Assembly (NCBI RefSeq): GCF_001017175.1
Contig: NZ_LCYG01000084.1
Location: 1-57,634, forward strand
Length of the DNA stretch: 57,634 bases
Source of the DNA: Microvirga vignae
Lineage (GTDB): Bacteria; Pseudomonadota; Alphaproteobacteria; Rhizobiales; Beijerinckiaceae
Direction: 5' to 3'
Shown here: positions 44,370 through 52,926 of the stretch, piece by piece
How the letters are laid out: every line of letters starts with the position of its first letter
Numbering within the stretch: position 1 is the stretch's first letter
Notes under the pieces: model-generated
Database searches by the model: none
What the model saw: only the letters and a program-made list of their open reading frames with translations
What the model was told of the DNA's origin: nothing
Program-made: the position numbers and the translations under genes

Positions 44370-45280
44370 ACACAGCATCGAATACTCCCCGGGTGGCGCC
44401 CTGGACGGCTTGGTTCGCCCACGCAGTAATCGGCTTTATGGTCGTTCCTACGCTTCTGGTGGTTCCGATCTCTTTCAACGGCGACCAATATCTTCGCTTC
44501 CCGCCGCGGGATTTCTCGCTGCGCTGGTACGAGGACTTCTGGTCGAATGAGCAGTGGCTGCATTCGGCTTGGATCAGCCTTGTAACCGCTTTGGCGGTGA
44601 TGGCGATTGCCACGACGCTGGGCACTCTTGCGGCACTGGCGCTGCACCGCATGACAGGCGCGAGCAAGAAGATCCTACTGGGTCTGATGATGTCGCCCCT
44701 AATGGTGCCGACCGTCGTTCTCGCCCTGGCGCTGTACTTCTTCTTCGCGCGCCTGCAAATGGTGGGCACTTGGACTGCCGTCGTTCTCGGCCAGGTGATC
44801 CTCGCCATCCCGTTCACTGTTCTGAACGTTCATGCGAGCCTGCAGGGCTATCCGGCGACCCTTGAGCGGGCGGCTAGCTCACTGGGAGCAGGCCCGGCCA
44901 CGACCTTCTTCCGCATCACCGTGCCGATCATTCGTCCGGGTATCCTGTCGGGTGCTCTGTTCGCCTTCATGGTGTCCTTCGACGAGTTCATCATCGCACT
45001 CTTTTTGGCGGGCCCCGGCGAAACCACCCTGCCAGTGCGGATGTGGCAGACGATGCAGCTCTATATTAGCCCGACAATTGCGGCGGTCTCCTCGATGATC
45101 ACCGGTATCACCATCGCAATTTTCGTGGCCAGTCACGCTCTCCGCCGCCGCGCGAACCGCCGGCGTTTCGCGGAGCGCCAACCCGGCACGAGTAGGCTCG
45201 CAAGCACTAGGGGCCATACACTGGCTCCAGCTTCCGGCCGCTGGACAGAAAACCGAAAACTCATGTCAACGGAGGTTTGA
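44366..45280 (+). CDS. ABC importer permease, PotC type
   Basis: 304 residues from the ATG at 44366; upstream frame to 44258 is antisense-like shadow of the previous gene. Six helices and the EAA loop AASSLGAGPATTFFRITVPI, with SFDEFIIALFLAGPGETTLP. A 35-residue basic tail (RRRANRRRFAERQ onward) is longer than usual and runs into the ribosome site of the glyoxalase gene one base downstream. Confidence 0.92.
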   Translation: MNTASNTPRVAPWTAWFAHAVIGFMVVPTLLVVPISFNGDQYLRFPPRDFSLRWYEDFWSNEQWLHSAWISLVTALAVMAIATTLGTLAALALHRMTGASKKILLGLMMSPLMVPTVVLALALYFFFARLQMVGTWTAVVLGQVILAIPFTVLNVHASLQGYPATLERAASSLGAGPATTFFRITVPIIRPGILSGALFAFMVSFDEFIIALFLAGPGETTLPVRMWQTMQLYISPTIAAVSSMITGITIAIFVASHALRRRANRRRFAERQPGTSRLASTRGHTLAPASGRWTENRKLMSTEV

Positions 45281-45281
45281 G

Positions 45282-45746
45282 ATGACAGAGGCGAAGCAGC
45301 GTTATATGCACACGATGATCCGAGTAAAGGATCTCCCCAAGAGCGTCGACTTCTACACCAAAGCCCTCGGCATGAACGTGCTGCGACGCATTGAGGTGCC
45401 CGAGGGCGAGTACACGCTGGTGTTCGTGGGCTATGGCGATGAAGAATCGGAAGCCACCATCGAGTTGACCTACAACTGGGGCAAGAATGACGGTTACGAG
45501 GTCGGAACCGGCTTCGGACATCTTGCAATTGGTGTGGAAGACGTCGCGGCTACCTGCGATCACGTACGCCGCCTCGGCGGAAAGGTCACCCGCGAAGCAG
45601 GCCCGGTGAAATTCGGTAGGACAACGATCGCATTCATCGAGGATCCCGATGGCTACAAGGTCGAGCTCATCCAGCACGACGAAGCTATCGAGGAGATGCG
45701 AGAGGCAAAGGCCAAGGCAAAAGCTCTTGCAAGTGCCAATAAATAG
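45282..45746 (+). CDS. gloA: Glyoxalase I (lactoylglutathione lyase)
   Basis: 154 residues. Metal ligands are His10, Glu61, His80 and Glu128 in YMHTMIRVKD, IELTYNW, FGHLAIGVED and GYKVELIQHD. The length and the short loops fit the Ni-type bacterial glyoxalase I. GGAGG lies just before the ATG. It isomerises the hemithioacetal of methylglyoxal and glutathione. Being last in an amine-oxidation operon, it may detoxify an aldehyde product such as methylglyoxal. Confidence 0.93.
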   Translation: MTEAKQRYMHTMIRVKDLPKSVDFYTKALGMNVLRRIEVPEGEYTLVFVGYGDEESEATIELTYNWGKNDGYEVGTGFGHLAIGVEDVAATCDHVRRLGGKVTREAGPVKFGRTTIAFIEDPDGYKVELIQHDEAIEEMREAKAKAKALASANK

Positions 45747-45762
45747 CACCACGCTATAATTG

Positions 45763-45819
45763 GTGAGCACCGGCGGGCCGGTCTTGCGGCAGAAGACTGG
45801 CCCGCCGAGAATCTCACCG
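45763..45819 (+). terminator. Long hairpin after gloA, probable terminator
   Basis: CGGCGGGCCGGTCTT pairs with AAGACTGGCCCGCCG around a seven-base loop (14 pairs plus one G-T), and GGTGAG / CTCACC extends the stem past an internal loop. There is no long T-run after it, so it may be a factor-dependent stop or an RNA-stabilising end. Confidence 0.55.
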
Positions 45820-46414
45820 TAAAGTCTCATTGATGACATGCGCGGCAGCCTCGATGGTTCTGTTACAGTTTTGAGCGGCTCCCACCTAAGCTATGACTAC
45901 CGGGAAAGCGGCCGCCACAGTTGCGGATCCGAGCGGCTTGCCAACGTTCAGATAGCTTCATGCCTGCTGGGAGCGTGCGAAATACCGCATCAGCAATCTT
46001 GCCGAGAATGCCCAACTGGAACCGCCTATATGCCGTGCTTCCACTCCCAACAGGCGAGATCCCTCGCAGCCGGGCAGACAAGGATAACCATTTCCAGTAT
46101 CTACCGCTCGCCGTCCCTTCCGTGCATAAGCAGATCGCATGGACTGGCTTCTGCAGAGTCAATGGCTCAGCTCAGCAGTTCCGGCAGACCCCGTTCAGAA
46201 TGTTGGGGTTGATCTCCACGGCTCGTTCTGAATCACTCTCGCTCGGAATCAGAAGTGTCAGCCTGCAAGATCTGACAGGAGAGCCGTGCGCGCATTTAAA
46301 TTAGATGCATGCAGATGATTTAACGGTTCCGGCCGACCAGGGGTTACGCGGGCTTCCCCTACCCGGACCCTCAGGGATGCATAGGGCTGCCTCCGGGGCA
46401 ACAGAGAAACGAGC
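45820..46414. other. Intergenic stretch with element ends; no gene recognised
   Basis: Holds a weak IS6-end-like GGTTCTGTTACAG at about 45857, one copy of the dispersed CTGTCAG motif (46256-46281), and open frames without recognisable content. Confidence 0.4.
46256..46281 (-). repeat. Dispersed CTGTCAG motif, copy 2
   Basis: On the minus strand: CTCCTGTCAGATCTTGCAGG followed by CTGACA. It forms a facing pair with copy 3 (46708-46731), with TGTCAG at the outer tips, flanking a 476-bp segment. Confidence 0.6.
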
Positions 46415-46729
46415 ATGATCCAACTACCCTCAGATCTTCAAAAGTGCGAAGTATCCTTCCCAAATCTTGAGCTCGCAATCCAAGATGATTTGGCGGCTCT
46501 TAGCGAGATAGATCACTGGTATGACATGAAGCTTGGGAGCCTCCTAATCTACCCTGATCCTATTCGGCATCGGCTTGCGGAGGAGCTCGAGCAGCGCCAT
46601 CAGCACAACCGAGAGCCTTACGTTCGGCACCTGGCTCATCTCTATCAACTGTCTGTTGCAGCAGGGACGTTCGGAGATCTCCATGAGACAGGCTGTGCGG
46701 CCGAGCCCCTGTCAGTTCTCACAGGCTGA
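46415..46729 (+). CDS. Hypothetical protein, 104 aa, inside a repeat-flanked segment
   Basis: Soluble, helical, charged sequence (IQDDLAALSEIDHWYDMKLG, AEELEQRHQHNREPYVRHLA). No family is recognised. The last residues (LSVLTG) and the stop are encoded by copy 3 of the dispersed repeat, so the end may be truncated or captured by an element. GAGAAACGAGC precedes the ATG, a weak ribosome site. Confidence 0.4.
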   Translation: MIQLPSDLQKCEVSFPNLELAIQDDLAALSEIDHWYDMKLGSLLIYPDPIRHRLAEELEQRHQHNREPYVRHLAHLYQLSVAAGTFGDLHETGCAAEPLSVLTG

Positions 46730-46731
46730 CA
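46708..46731 (+). repeat. Dispersed CTGTCAG motif, copy 3
   Basis: CCTGTCAGTTCTCACAGG followed by CTGACA. TGTCAG and CTGACA are inverted repeats ten bases apart, and CCTGT/ACAGG form a second dyad inside. The following 250 bases to the mprF gene hold no gene; a TTTTGCGACAGACTGACC at 46925-46942 resembles an IS6 end. Confidence 0.6.
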
Positions 46732-46983
46732 CCACGCAACTCTACTCACACTATTGATGCCGGATCAACAAACAGGAGACAGCGATGGACTGGGATCATC
46801 GCTCGCTCGAAGTAGCAAGCGTTCTGTACGCTGATTTAGAGACCTGCTGCCACAAGCCTAGAGCATCGGTTCTATGGTCAGCAACGTGAATTGCTAGATT
46901 GCTGCCCACAATTAGCGAGCAGCATTTTGCGACAGACTGACCTAATCCATTCCAGCCTCTCCGACGGATAAGAGATTGCTGCC

Positions 46984-49644
46984 ATGTCGTCCCATGCCCT
47001 CCGAACCGCGACGGCCGCTCAGGCGGAGAACACGCCTCCGTCGTCCTGGAGCATGAAGATGTCTTCAGCGATGTCCGACACGCTCCGCCACTCTCTCAAA
47101 CGTTGGGCAGTTCCTGCGCTGCCCCTGATTATCCTCATGGGCCTTGCAGCTTTGCTCGTTAAAATCGCCACTGGCTTTGATGTGCAGGCCGTGATGGAGA
47201 GTTCCGTAAGCAAACCGCCTTCATTGATCGAGCTATCGCTTCTCTTCAGCGCTCTCAGCTACGCTGCGCTTATCGGCTACGATGCCCTCGCGCTCCGAGT
47301 GGTAACGGAGAAATCCGTGCCGCTTGGACAGATCGCTCTCGGCTCCTTTACGAGCTATGCCATCGGCCACAGCCTTGGCTTCCCCTTGGTGACGGCAGGC
47401 GCTGTGCGCTGGCGCATCTATGGCTCCGCCGGGTTATCGCTCACCGAGGTGGCGAAGCTGACAGCGGTCGCGGGGCTTACGCTTTGGATTGGTATGGCCG
47501 CGGTTTTAGGCCTCGGCGCTTTGCTGGAGCCGCAGGCGCTCGCCGCTCTCGACCGGTTTCCTGCTCGCCTCAATCAGGGTATTGGCGTTGCCCTTATTGC
47601 CGCCCTCGCCGTCTGGCTGCTGTGGAGCCGCCAAGGCGGCCGTGAGATCGGGAGCGGCGAGGCACGGGTCCGCCTTCCGGGCGGCAAAGCCGCTCTCGTC
47701 CAGATAGGTCTCGGGCTGATCGACGTGTCTGCGGCCGCAGCCTCCCTCTGGGTTCTCCTGCCCTCTCAGATCACCTTCGGGTTCCCGGCTTTCACGGCGA
47801 TCTTCGCTGGCGCCATCGTGCTTGCGGTGGCAAGTCATGTCCCCGCCGGGCTTGGCTCTTTCGAGGCAGCGGTGTTCTTTGCATGTCCGGGTGTCCCGAC
47901 CGCGGAATTGCTCTCAGCGCTGCTCATCTGGCGGTTCACCTATACCTTAGTCCCCTTCCTGCTCGCTATTACGCTTTTCGTCACGCACGAACTGCGCCGT
48001 ACGGACACGAAGCTGGCCAAGGCTGTCCGGCGCATTCGGCGGCTGATGCTGCCGTTTGTGCCGATGGCCCTCGCGGCACTGACCTTTCTCGGTGGTCTTG
48101 TGCTCCTCACCTCCGGCGCCCTGCCAAGCGACTACTCGCGCATCCGGGCGCTGAGGCATCTCGTGCCGCTGCCCTTCGCTGAGGTGTCACACCTTGTTGG
48201 CAGTACTGCCGGAGTAGCGCTTCTCATTCTCTCCCGCGGCCTGATGCGCCGTCTCGAGAGCGCGTGGATTCTTGCCGTGATCGTCATTGGCGCTGGAATG
48301 GTGGTGTCGTTCGCCAAAGGCTTCGATTGGGAGGAAGCCTTGGTTCTCGGCTCGGTGCTGCTCCTTCTCCTGACCCATCGCCCGGCATTCTACCGCAAGG
48401 CTGGCATCTTCGCGGAACCTCTCGAGCCCCGCTGGCACATCGCCATCGCATTCATTGTCGGCTGCACGATCTGGCTCGGCTTCACAGCATTTCATGACGT
48501 TGCCTACAGCCATGACCTTTGGTGGCAGTTCAGCTGGCATGACGATGCATCACGATTCCTGCGCAGCAGCCTCGTCGCAGTAATTGCGGGAGCTGGCGTC
48601 TCGCTCTATGCGATGATCCACGGCTCGGCGCCTATGCACGAAGCCGAGCCTCTCAATCCTGACGTCCTCGCGCCCGCTCTGGCTCATGCCGAGCGGTCGG
48701 ATGCGTACCTCGCGTTGCTTGAGGACAAGCGCTTCCTCCTTCATGAGGAAGGTGACGCCTTTCTCATGTACGCGGTACGTGGCAAGAGCTGGATCGCCAT
48801 GGGCGACCCAATCGGCAATCCCGAGCATGCGGCAGACCTCATGTGGCGGTTCCTGGAGGAGGTCGATCGGCATGATGGCTGGCCGGTGTTCTACCAGGTA
48901 AGCCTAGCCTATCTGCCACTCTATCTCGACGGAGGTCTCTCGCTTGTCAAACTCGGAGAAGAGGCTCGTGTCGATCTCACCACGTTCACCATTGAGGGTA
49001 AGGCTGGCAGGGATTGGCGCGCTGCGCTCAACCGCGCCAAGCGCGAAAACCTTGAATTCACCATCATCCCGGCTGTCGAGGTGCCAGCCCATCTCTTCAA
49101 GCTCAGAGGGGTGTCCGATGCGTGGCTTGCGGACAGAAATGCTGTGGAGAAAGGCTTTTCCATGGGCTTCTGGTCCGAGAAGTATCTCTCCCGCTTCGAT
49201 GTCGCAGTGGTTCAACGCGAGGGCAGAATCCTTGCCTTCGCCAACATCTGGTACGGCCAACGAAGCGGCGAGATCACAGTCGATCTTATGCGCCACCTGC
49301 CCCATATCCCCGGTATCATGGATTTTCTGTTCGTCAGCCTAATGCAGGAGGGAAAGTGCCGCGGCTATCGTTGGTTCAATCTCGGCATGGCTCCCCTTTC
49401 AGGCCTGTCGGGCCACCGCCTTGCTCCGAGCTGGCATAAGATCGCAGCCTTCGTGGCCCGTAACGGCGAGAACTTCTATGGCTTCGGGGGGCTTCGGGCC
49501 TACAAGGAGAAATTCGGACCTGTCTGGGAACCGCGCTATCTCGCCTGTCCCGGTGGATGGGTGCTTCCGCAGATCCTGCTCGACGTGACGAGTCTCATCT
49601 CGGGCAGCCCGGCCAGAAGCATGACTAGGGAAGCGAAATCATGA
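46984..49644 (+). CDS. mprF: Lysyl-phosphatidylglycerol synthase/flippase (MprF, LpiA)
   Basis: 886 residues. About fourteen N-terminal helices form the flippase and synthase membrane part (ALPLIILMGLAALLVKIATG onward). The C-terminal cytoplasmic domain from about residue 560 (DUF2156, GNAT-like) contains FLLHEEGDAFLMYAVRGKSW, RDWRAALNRAKRENLEF and GYRWFNLGMAPLSGLSGHRL, which transfers Lys from Lys-tRNA to phosphatidylglycerol. This lowers surface charge and gives acid and cationic-peptide tolerance. It overlaps the acvB-type gene by four bases, as in the lpiA-acvB operon of rhizobia and Agrobacterium. Ribosome site is weak (AAGAGA, distant). Confidence 0.93.
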   Translation: MSSHALRTATAAQAENTPPSSWSMKMSSAMSDTLRHSLKRWAVPALPLIILMGLAALLVKIATGFDVQAVMESSVSKPPSLIELSLLFSALSYAALIGYDALALRVVTEKSVPLGQIALGSFTSYAIGHSLGFPLVTAGAVRWRIYGSAGLSLTEVAKLTAVAGLTLWIGMAAVLGLGALLEPQALAALDRFPARLNQGIGVALIAALAVWLLWSRQGGREIGSGEARVRLPGGKAALVQIGLGLIDVSAAAASLWVLLPSQITFGFPAFTAIFAGAIVLAVASHVPAGLGSFEAAVFFACPGVPTAELLSALLIWRFTYTLVPFLLAITLFVTHELRRTDTKLAKAVRRIRRLMLPFVPMALAALTFLGGLVLLTSGALPSDYSRIRALRHLVPLPFAEVSHLVGSTAGVALLILSRGLMRRLESAWILAVIVIGAGMVVSFAKGFDWEEALVLGSVLLLLLTHRPAFYRKAGIFAEPLEPRWHIAIAFIVGCTIWLGFTAFHDVAYSHDLWWQFSWHDDASRFLRSSLVAVIAGAGVSLYAMIHGSAPMHEAEPLNPDVLAPALAHAERSDAYLALLEDKRFLLHEEGDAFLMYAVRGKSWIAMGDPIGNPEHAADLMWRFLEEVDRHDGWPVFYQVSLAYLPLYLDGGLSLVKLGEEARVDLTTFTIEGKAGRDWRAALNRAKRENLEFTIIPAVEVPAHLFKLRGVSDAWLADRNAVEKGFSMGFWSEKYLSRFDVAVVQREGRILAFANIWYGQRSGEITVDLMRHLPHIPGIMDFLFVSLMQEGKCRGYRWFNLGMAPLSGLSGHRLAPSWHKIAAFVARNGENFYGFGGLRAYKEKFGPVWEPRYLACPGGWVLPQILLDVTSLISGSPARSMTREAKS

Positions 49645-51050
49645 AGGCAACGATCACATTCCGCGGCCTCATCATCGTAGCGGCACTGAGTACTCTCGCA
49701 CTCGGAGGGGTTCTCCTCGGCCGCTCCACGTGGTCGGCTGTAGCGACGCCCAGCATATCCACCGCCTCTATCGAAATTGACGAGTTCGGCACTGTCGATG
49801 TGGTTCGTTCCGACCGGCCCGCACGCGGTCTCGTGATCCTGGTGGAGGACGCGCCACATGCGCAGACGCGTCAGCAGGATGCAATCGCTCTCGCGAAGAG
49901 CGGGTTGATTGCAGTTTCGTTCAATTTCGAGAATTTTCGCGCAGAGCTCGCCAAGTCTCCTCCCTCGGATGAGTGCCACTATGTCTCCGACGACATGAAG
50001 GATCTTGCCCAAGCTGTGCAACGCAAACTCGGTCTCCAGCACTACTTCTTCCCCGTTCTCGCAGGTCGTGGTGACGGCTCGGCTTTCGCCTATGCTGCTC
50101 TGGCTCAGGCTCCCGCGAATACATTAGGCGGCGCGATCAGCATCGGTTTCCAGCCGGTTCTACGGTCCGACCGGACCTATTGCTTCGATCCATGGCTGGA
50201 TCCAGCTGGAGACGGTCTCTTCGCTCTTCCCAGCGAGGAAGATCTGCCCGGCCCCTGGCGGGTCATCGCGCCCGAAAGCGAGCGTCAGCGCGTAGAGGCC
50301 TTTCAGAAGCCCGAGGAAAACGCGGAATTCGTGCCGGCGCAGGACGACGCCTCGACGCGGCAAGCCTTGGTTGAGAGCGCAAGCCAACTCAGCCAGACAG
50401 GCGAGCACGGCTATTCACAACTGCCTGTCTCGATCATCAAACCGGATGGCCGAGTGAAGGGGCTCGCGCTCATTGTGTCAGGCGATGGCGGCTGGCGCGA
50501 CATCGACAAGTCCATCGGTGAGTGGCTCGCCGACCGAGGAATCGCGGTCGTCGGAATGGACTCGCTGCGCTACTTCTGGTCAAAGAGAAGTCCTGGCGAA
50601 GTGGCGGCTGACCTGGCTCTGCTTTTAAACCATTACGGTACCGAGTTCGCTACCAACCATTATACTATCATCGGGTACTCGTTTGGCGCCGATATCATGC
50701 CAAATGTTTGGCCTATGTTGCCGAAGAGTGTGAAGGACCGCGTCTCCCTCGTTTCTCTCCTGGGCCTTGGCACGAATGCAGATTTCGAGGTGACGGTCGA
50801 GGGCTTCGTTGGTGCGGCGTCGACTGAGAGTGCGCCTCTGCCTCCCTTGCTCGCCCAACTGCCGCTCGAACGGACGCAGTGCATCTACGGCAAGGACGAA
50901 GCGGAGGACAACGAAACCTCCTGTACCGCTCCTGAACTCGGCCAAGCACAGCGGATCGCCCTTGAAGGTGGCCACCATTTTGATGGGGATTACACCAAGG
51001 CTGCCGAGGCAATCTGGGCACGTCTCCAGAACGTGAGCCCAGAACTTTAG
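49641..51050 (+). CDS. acvB: AcvB/VirJ-type periplasmic hydrolase
   Basis: 469 residues with an N-terminal membrane anchor or signal (LIIVAALSTLALGGVLLG). Two alpha/beta-hydrolase-like halves; the C-terminal VirJ domain has SGDGGWRDIDKSIGEWLADR, the nucleophile serine in TIIGYSFGADIMPN and the catalytic His in LEGGHHFDGDY. Agrobacterium AcvB hydrolyses lysyl-phosphatidylglycerol, opposing LpiA. The start overlaps the mprF stop (ATGA), so both are made together, keeping synthesis and turnover of the lipid balanced. Confidence 0.92.
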   Translation: MKATITFRGLIIVAALSTLALGGVLLGRSTWSAVATPSISTASIEIDEFGTVDVVRSDRPARGLVILVEDAPHAQTRQQDAIALAKSGLIAVSFNFENFRAELAKSPPSDECHYVSDDMKDLAQAVQRKLGLQHYFFPVLAGRGDGSAFAYAALAQAPANTLGGAISIGFQPVLRSDRTYCFDPWLDPAGDGLFALPSEEDLPGPWRVIAPESERQRVEAFQKPEENAEFVPAQDDASTRQALVESASQLSQTGEHGYSQLPVSIIKPDGRVKGLALIVSGDGGWRDIDKSIGEWLADRGIAVVGMDSLRYFWSKRSPGEVAADLALLLNHYGTEFATNHYTIIGYSFGADIMPNVWPMLPKSVKDRVSLVSLLGLGTNADFEVTVEGFVGAASTESAPLPPLLAQLPLERTQCIYGKDEAEDNETSCTAPELGQAQRIALEGGHHFDGDYTKAAEAIWARLQNVSPEL

Positions 51051-51589
51051 GCCGGTCATCAAGTCGCACGTCCCTGAAGCCGCTAGCGCCGAAACACACA
51101 ACTTGAATCTTACCGCTGTTGTCCACGAACATTTGACTGTCACCGTCGAACTGTTCATTGTTCTCGGTGAGAACATCTGAGCCATTGCGCGTGGTAGCAC
51201 GCCACTGCCCTGGTTCTTTTCGGCTATCCAATTACTTGTTCTCATCCGCCCGAAAGCTGGAGCGGTTGAACCTGACAGCTGGGCCGTTTGAGTCAGAGCG
51301 GGATCTACCATCGAAACTATACAAGGTGGATCGCTGCGAGATGCAGCCTGAGTATGTTTCCCGTCATGGATTTCCTCCCGCCATCCACGCCTTCGGCATT
51401 GCAGCCTGGGTTAACGGCTAAGTTTGGCCAACTTGTCGGAAGCAGTCAGCATTGCTGAGATATGCACTCATCCGCAGCGTCCATAAACCTAAGTATGATA
51501 TCGCTGGGCTGAATTCGGATCATACTCTTTGCATTTCCGCGCCTTCACAGCGGAATGTTTTGGTTCCCCACATGCAGGAGGCGGGCGAC
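51051..51589. other. Intergenic stretch; possible decayed minus-strand fragment
   Basis: On the minus strand around 51060-51230 one frame gives protein-like sequence (GQWRATTRNGSDVLTENNEQ, FVDNSGKIQVVCFGASGF) without a clear start, running into the antisense of acvB. I see nothing else. The last 100 bases carry the receiver gene's promoter. Confidence 0.3.
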
Positions 51590-51982
51590 TTGCCCAAGGT
51601 TCCTGTCATTTCCATTATCGATGACGATGAGGCCGTTCGTGTTGCGATGAAGAGTCTCCTGAACTCGCTTGGCTTGATCGTACACATGTTTGGGTCCGCT
51701 GAGGATTTCTTGCAGTCCTCTTATACGGACGATACATCGTGCCTCATTACAGATATCCACATGCCGGGTATGAGCGGGATCGAGCTGCAACGCCTCTTGA
51801 TTGCACAAGGTCAACGCACGCCGATTATTTTCATCACGGCCTTTCCCGATGAGAGAATCCGGGCCCAATTGCTGGGGGCTGGAGCGACTTGCTTCCTGAG
51901 CAAGCCATTCGACGAGCAAATCTTGCTCCAGTGCCTCGATACGGCTTTGAAGAGTGATAAAGGCGGAAGTACCGCCAGATAG
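51590..51982 (+). CDS. Stand-alone FixJ-type response regulator receiver
   Basis: 130 residues from TTG 51590, eight bases after GGAGG; an ATG six codons earlier lacks a ribosome site. The receiver domain is complete: acidic pair in IIDDDEA, phosphoacceptor Asp55 in LITDIHMPGMSG, Thr in IIFITAF and Lys in CFLSKPFDE. No DNA-binding domain follows, so it signals by protein contact (kinase sink or partner regulator). The closest style is FixJ/NodW of rhizobia. No histidine kinase gene is adjacent. Confidence 0.85.
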   Translation: MPKVPVISIIDDDEAVRVAMKSLLNSLGLIVHMFGSAEDFLQSSYTDDTSCLITDIHMPGMSGIELQRLLIAQGQRTPIIFITAFPDERIRAQLLGAGATCFLSKPFDEQILLQCLDTALKSDKGGSTAR

Positions 51983-52154
51983 CTTTTTTGATCCCCTGCC
52001 ACTCGATCCGCGGCCCATTACGAAGCATCGCGGAGCGTTGCCTAGCACTCAGCATCAGCCGACGCTGGCGCTCTCGTTTGAACTTTTCGCCAGATCGCTT
52101 TCCCGACCGTGAATGAGGCGACTTGAACGTGCCCACCTCTCACCGGAAATCCGA

Positions 52155-52493
52155 TCAGCGACCAAGCAGGATCTGAACGGCGTTTCGCATGAGACGTGCC
52201 TTTCCTGCCCCAAGCGGGCCCGTCAGAAGGATTCCTCTCGGAACCCGCGCTTGGCCGGAAGTAGGCTCCCCGATCCTTGAGAAGGCCACGACCCTCTGCA
52301 GTTCGAACTTCGCCTCATCAACGCCAACCACATCCTTGAGAGTGACCTTTGTGTCGGTCTCGATATAGACCTTCGGCTGCGACTTGCCGATTGCCATCAA
52401 GCAGCCGAGGCCTAGTTGCTCGGCCATCCGGCTAAACAGGATGATATTGACCAGATAAAAGCCGAAAATACGCGGAGCCCAGAACAAGTTCAC
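52155..52493 (-). pseudogene. Truncated FtsH-like protease fragment
   Basis: 112 residues: a transmembrane start (FGFYLVNIILFSRMAEQLGL), then the FtsH linker (IGKSQPKVYIETDTKVTLKD, VVGVDEAKFELQRVVAF) and RVPRGILLTGPLGAGKARLM. It stops soon after Walker A. Walker A reads GPLGAGKA, with the usual Thr replaced by Ala, and the AAA core, second region of homology and HExxH protease site are missing. It cannot be an ATPase. The 172 bases before it toward the receiver gene hold no recognised gene. Confidence 0.75.
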
Positions 52494-52635
52494 TCAAAGC
52501 GGACTTGGCGACGGCGCCCCTGAGACGACGACGATCTCTTTCGGAGCGAGTCGATCCGCCAAGTCCGGATCGGATACACACTCAACCGGCACCCGATTCA
52601 ACACTCGTCAGCGATTGGGGATCCTCGTCTGCCAA

Positions 52636-52658
52636 TCAGCCTGCGAGTTCTGACAAGG
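52636..52658 (-). repeat. Dispersed CTGTCAG motif, copy 4
   Basis: On the minus strand: CCTTGTCAGAACTCGCAGG followed by CTGA. It faces copy 5 in the same arrangement as copies 2 and 3. Confidence 0.5.
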
Positions 52659-52827
52659 TGACAACTCGATCTTGAATTTGGCGGAAGGGAGCAGACGATC
52701 AGTTGGCATATCGCGCGTTCAGCGTGGCTCGCCTGAAACGCGAGGGCTGAGCCACCGCCTCGGAGAGCGTCCGCTTATATGAGCAGGCCAGTTCGAGCGG
52801 ATGGCGGCGAACGCTGTGCGATGGGGT

Positions 52828-52852
52828 CTCTGTCAGATCTCACAGGCTGACA
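52828..52852 (+). repeat. Dispersed CTGTCAG motif, copy 5, 75 bases before degP
   Basis: CTCTGTCAGATCTCACAGG followed by CTGACA, closest to the consensus. Its distance from the degP start would also fit an upstream activator site. Confidence 0.6.
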
Positions 52853-52926
52853 TCACCATGAGGTCAACCCATGTTTGTTGAGATTACGCCGCTGTTGCGG
52901 TCGGGCTCGTTCAAGGAGTTGGTGTC

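Larger units (their letters stand above)
52494..52926. other. Intergenic stretch with a facing pair of CTGTCAG motifs, upstream of degP
   Basis: No gene supported. It contains copies 4 (minus) and 5 (plus) of the dispersed motif, 219 bases apart outer edge to outer edge, and the degP promoter region. Confidence 0.5.

Noticed and set aside
45857..46942. Possible IS6 element bounded by GGTTCTGTTACAG and TTTTGCGACAGACTGACC
   Set aside because: The ends match poorly and no transposase sequence could be read between them; only the individual end-like strings are noted.
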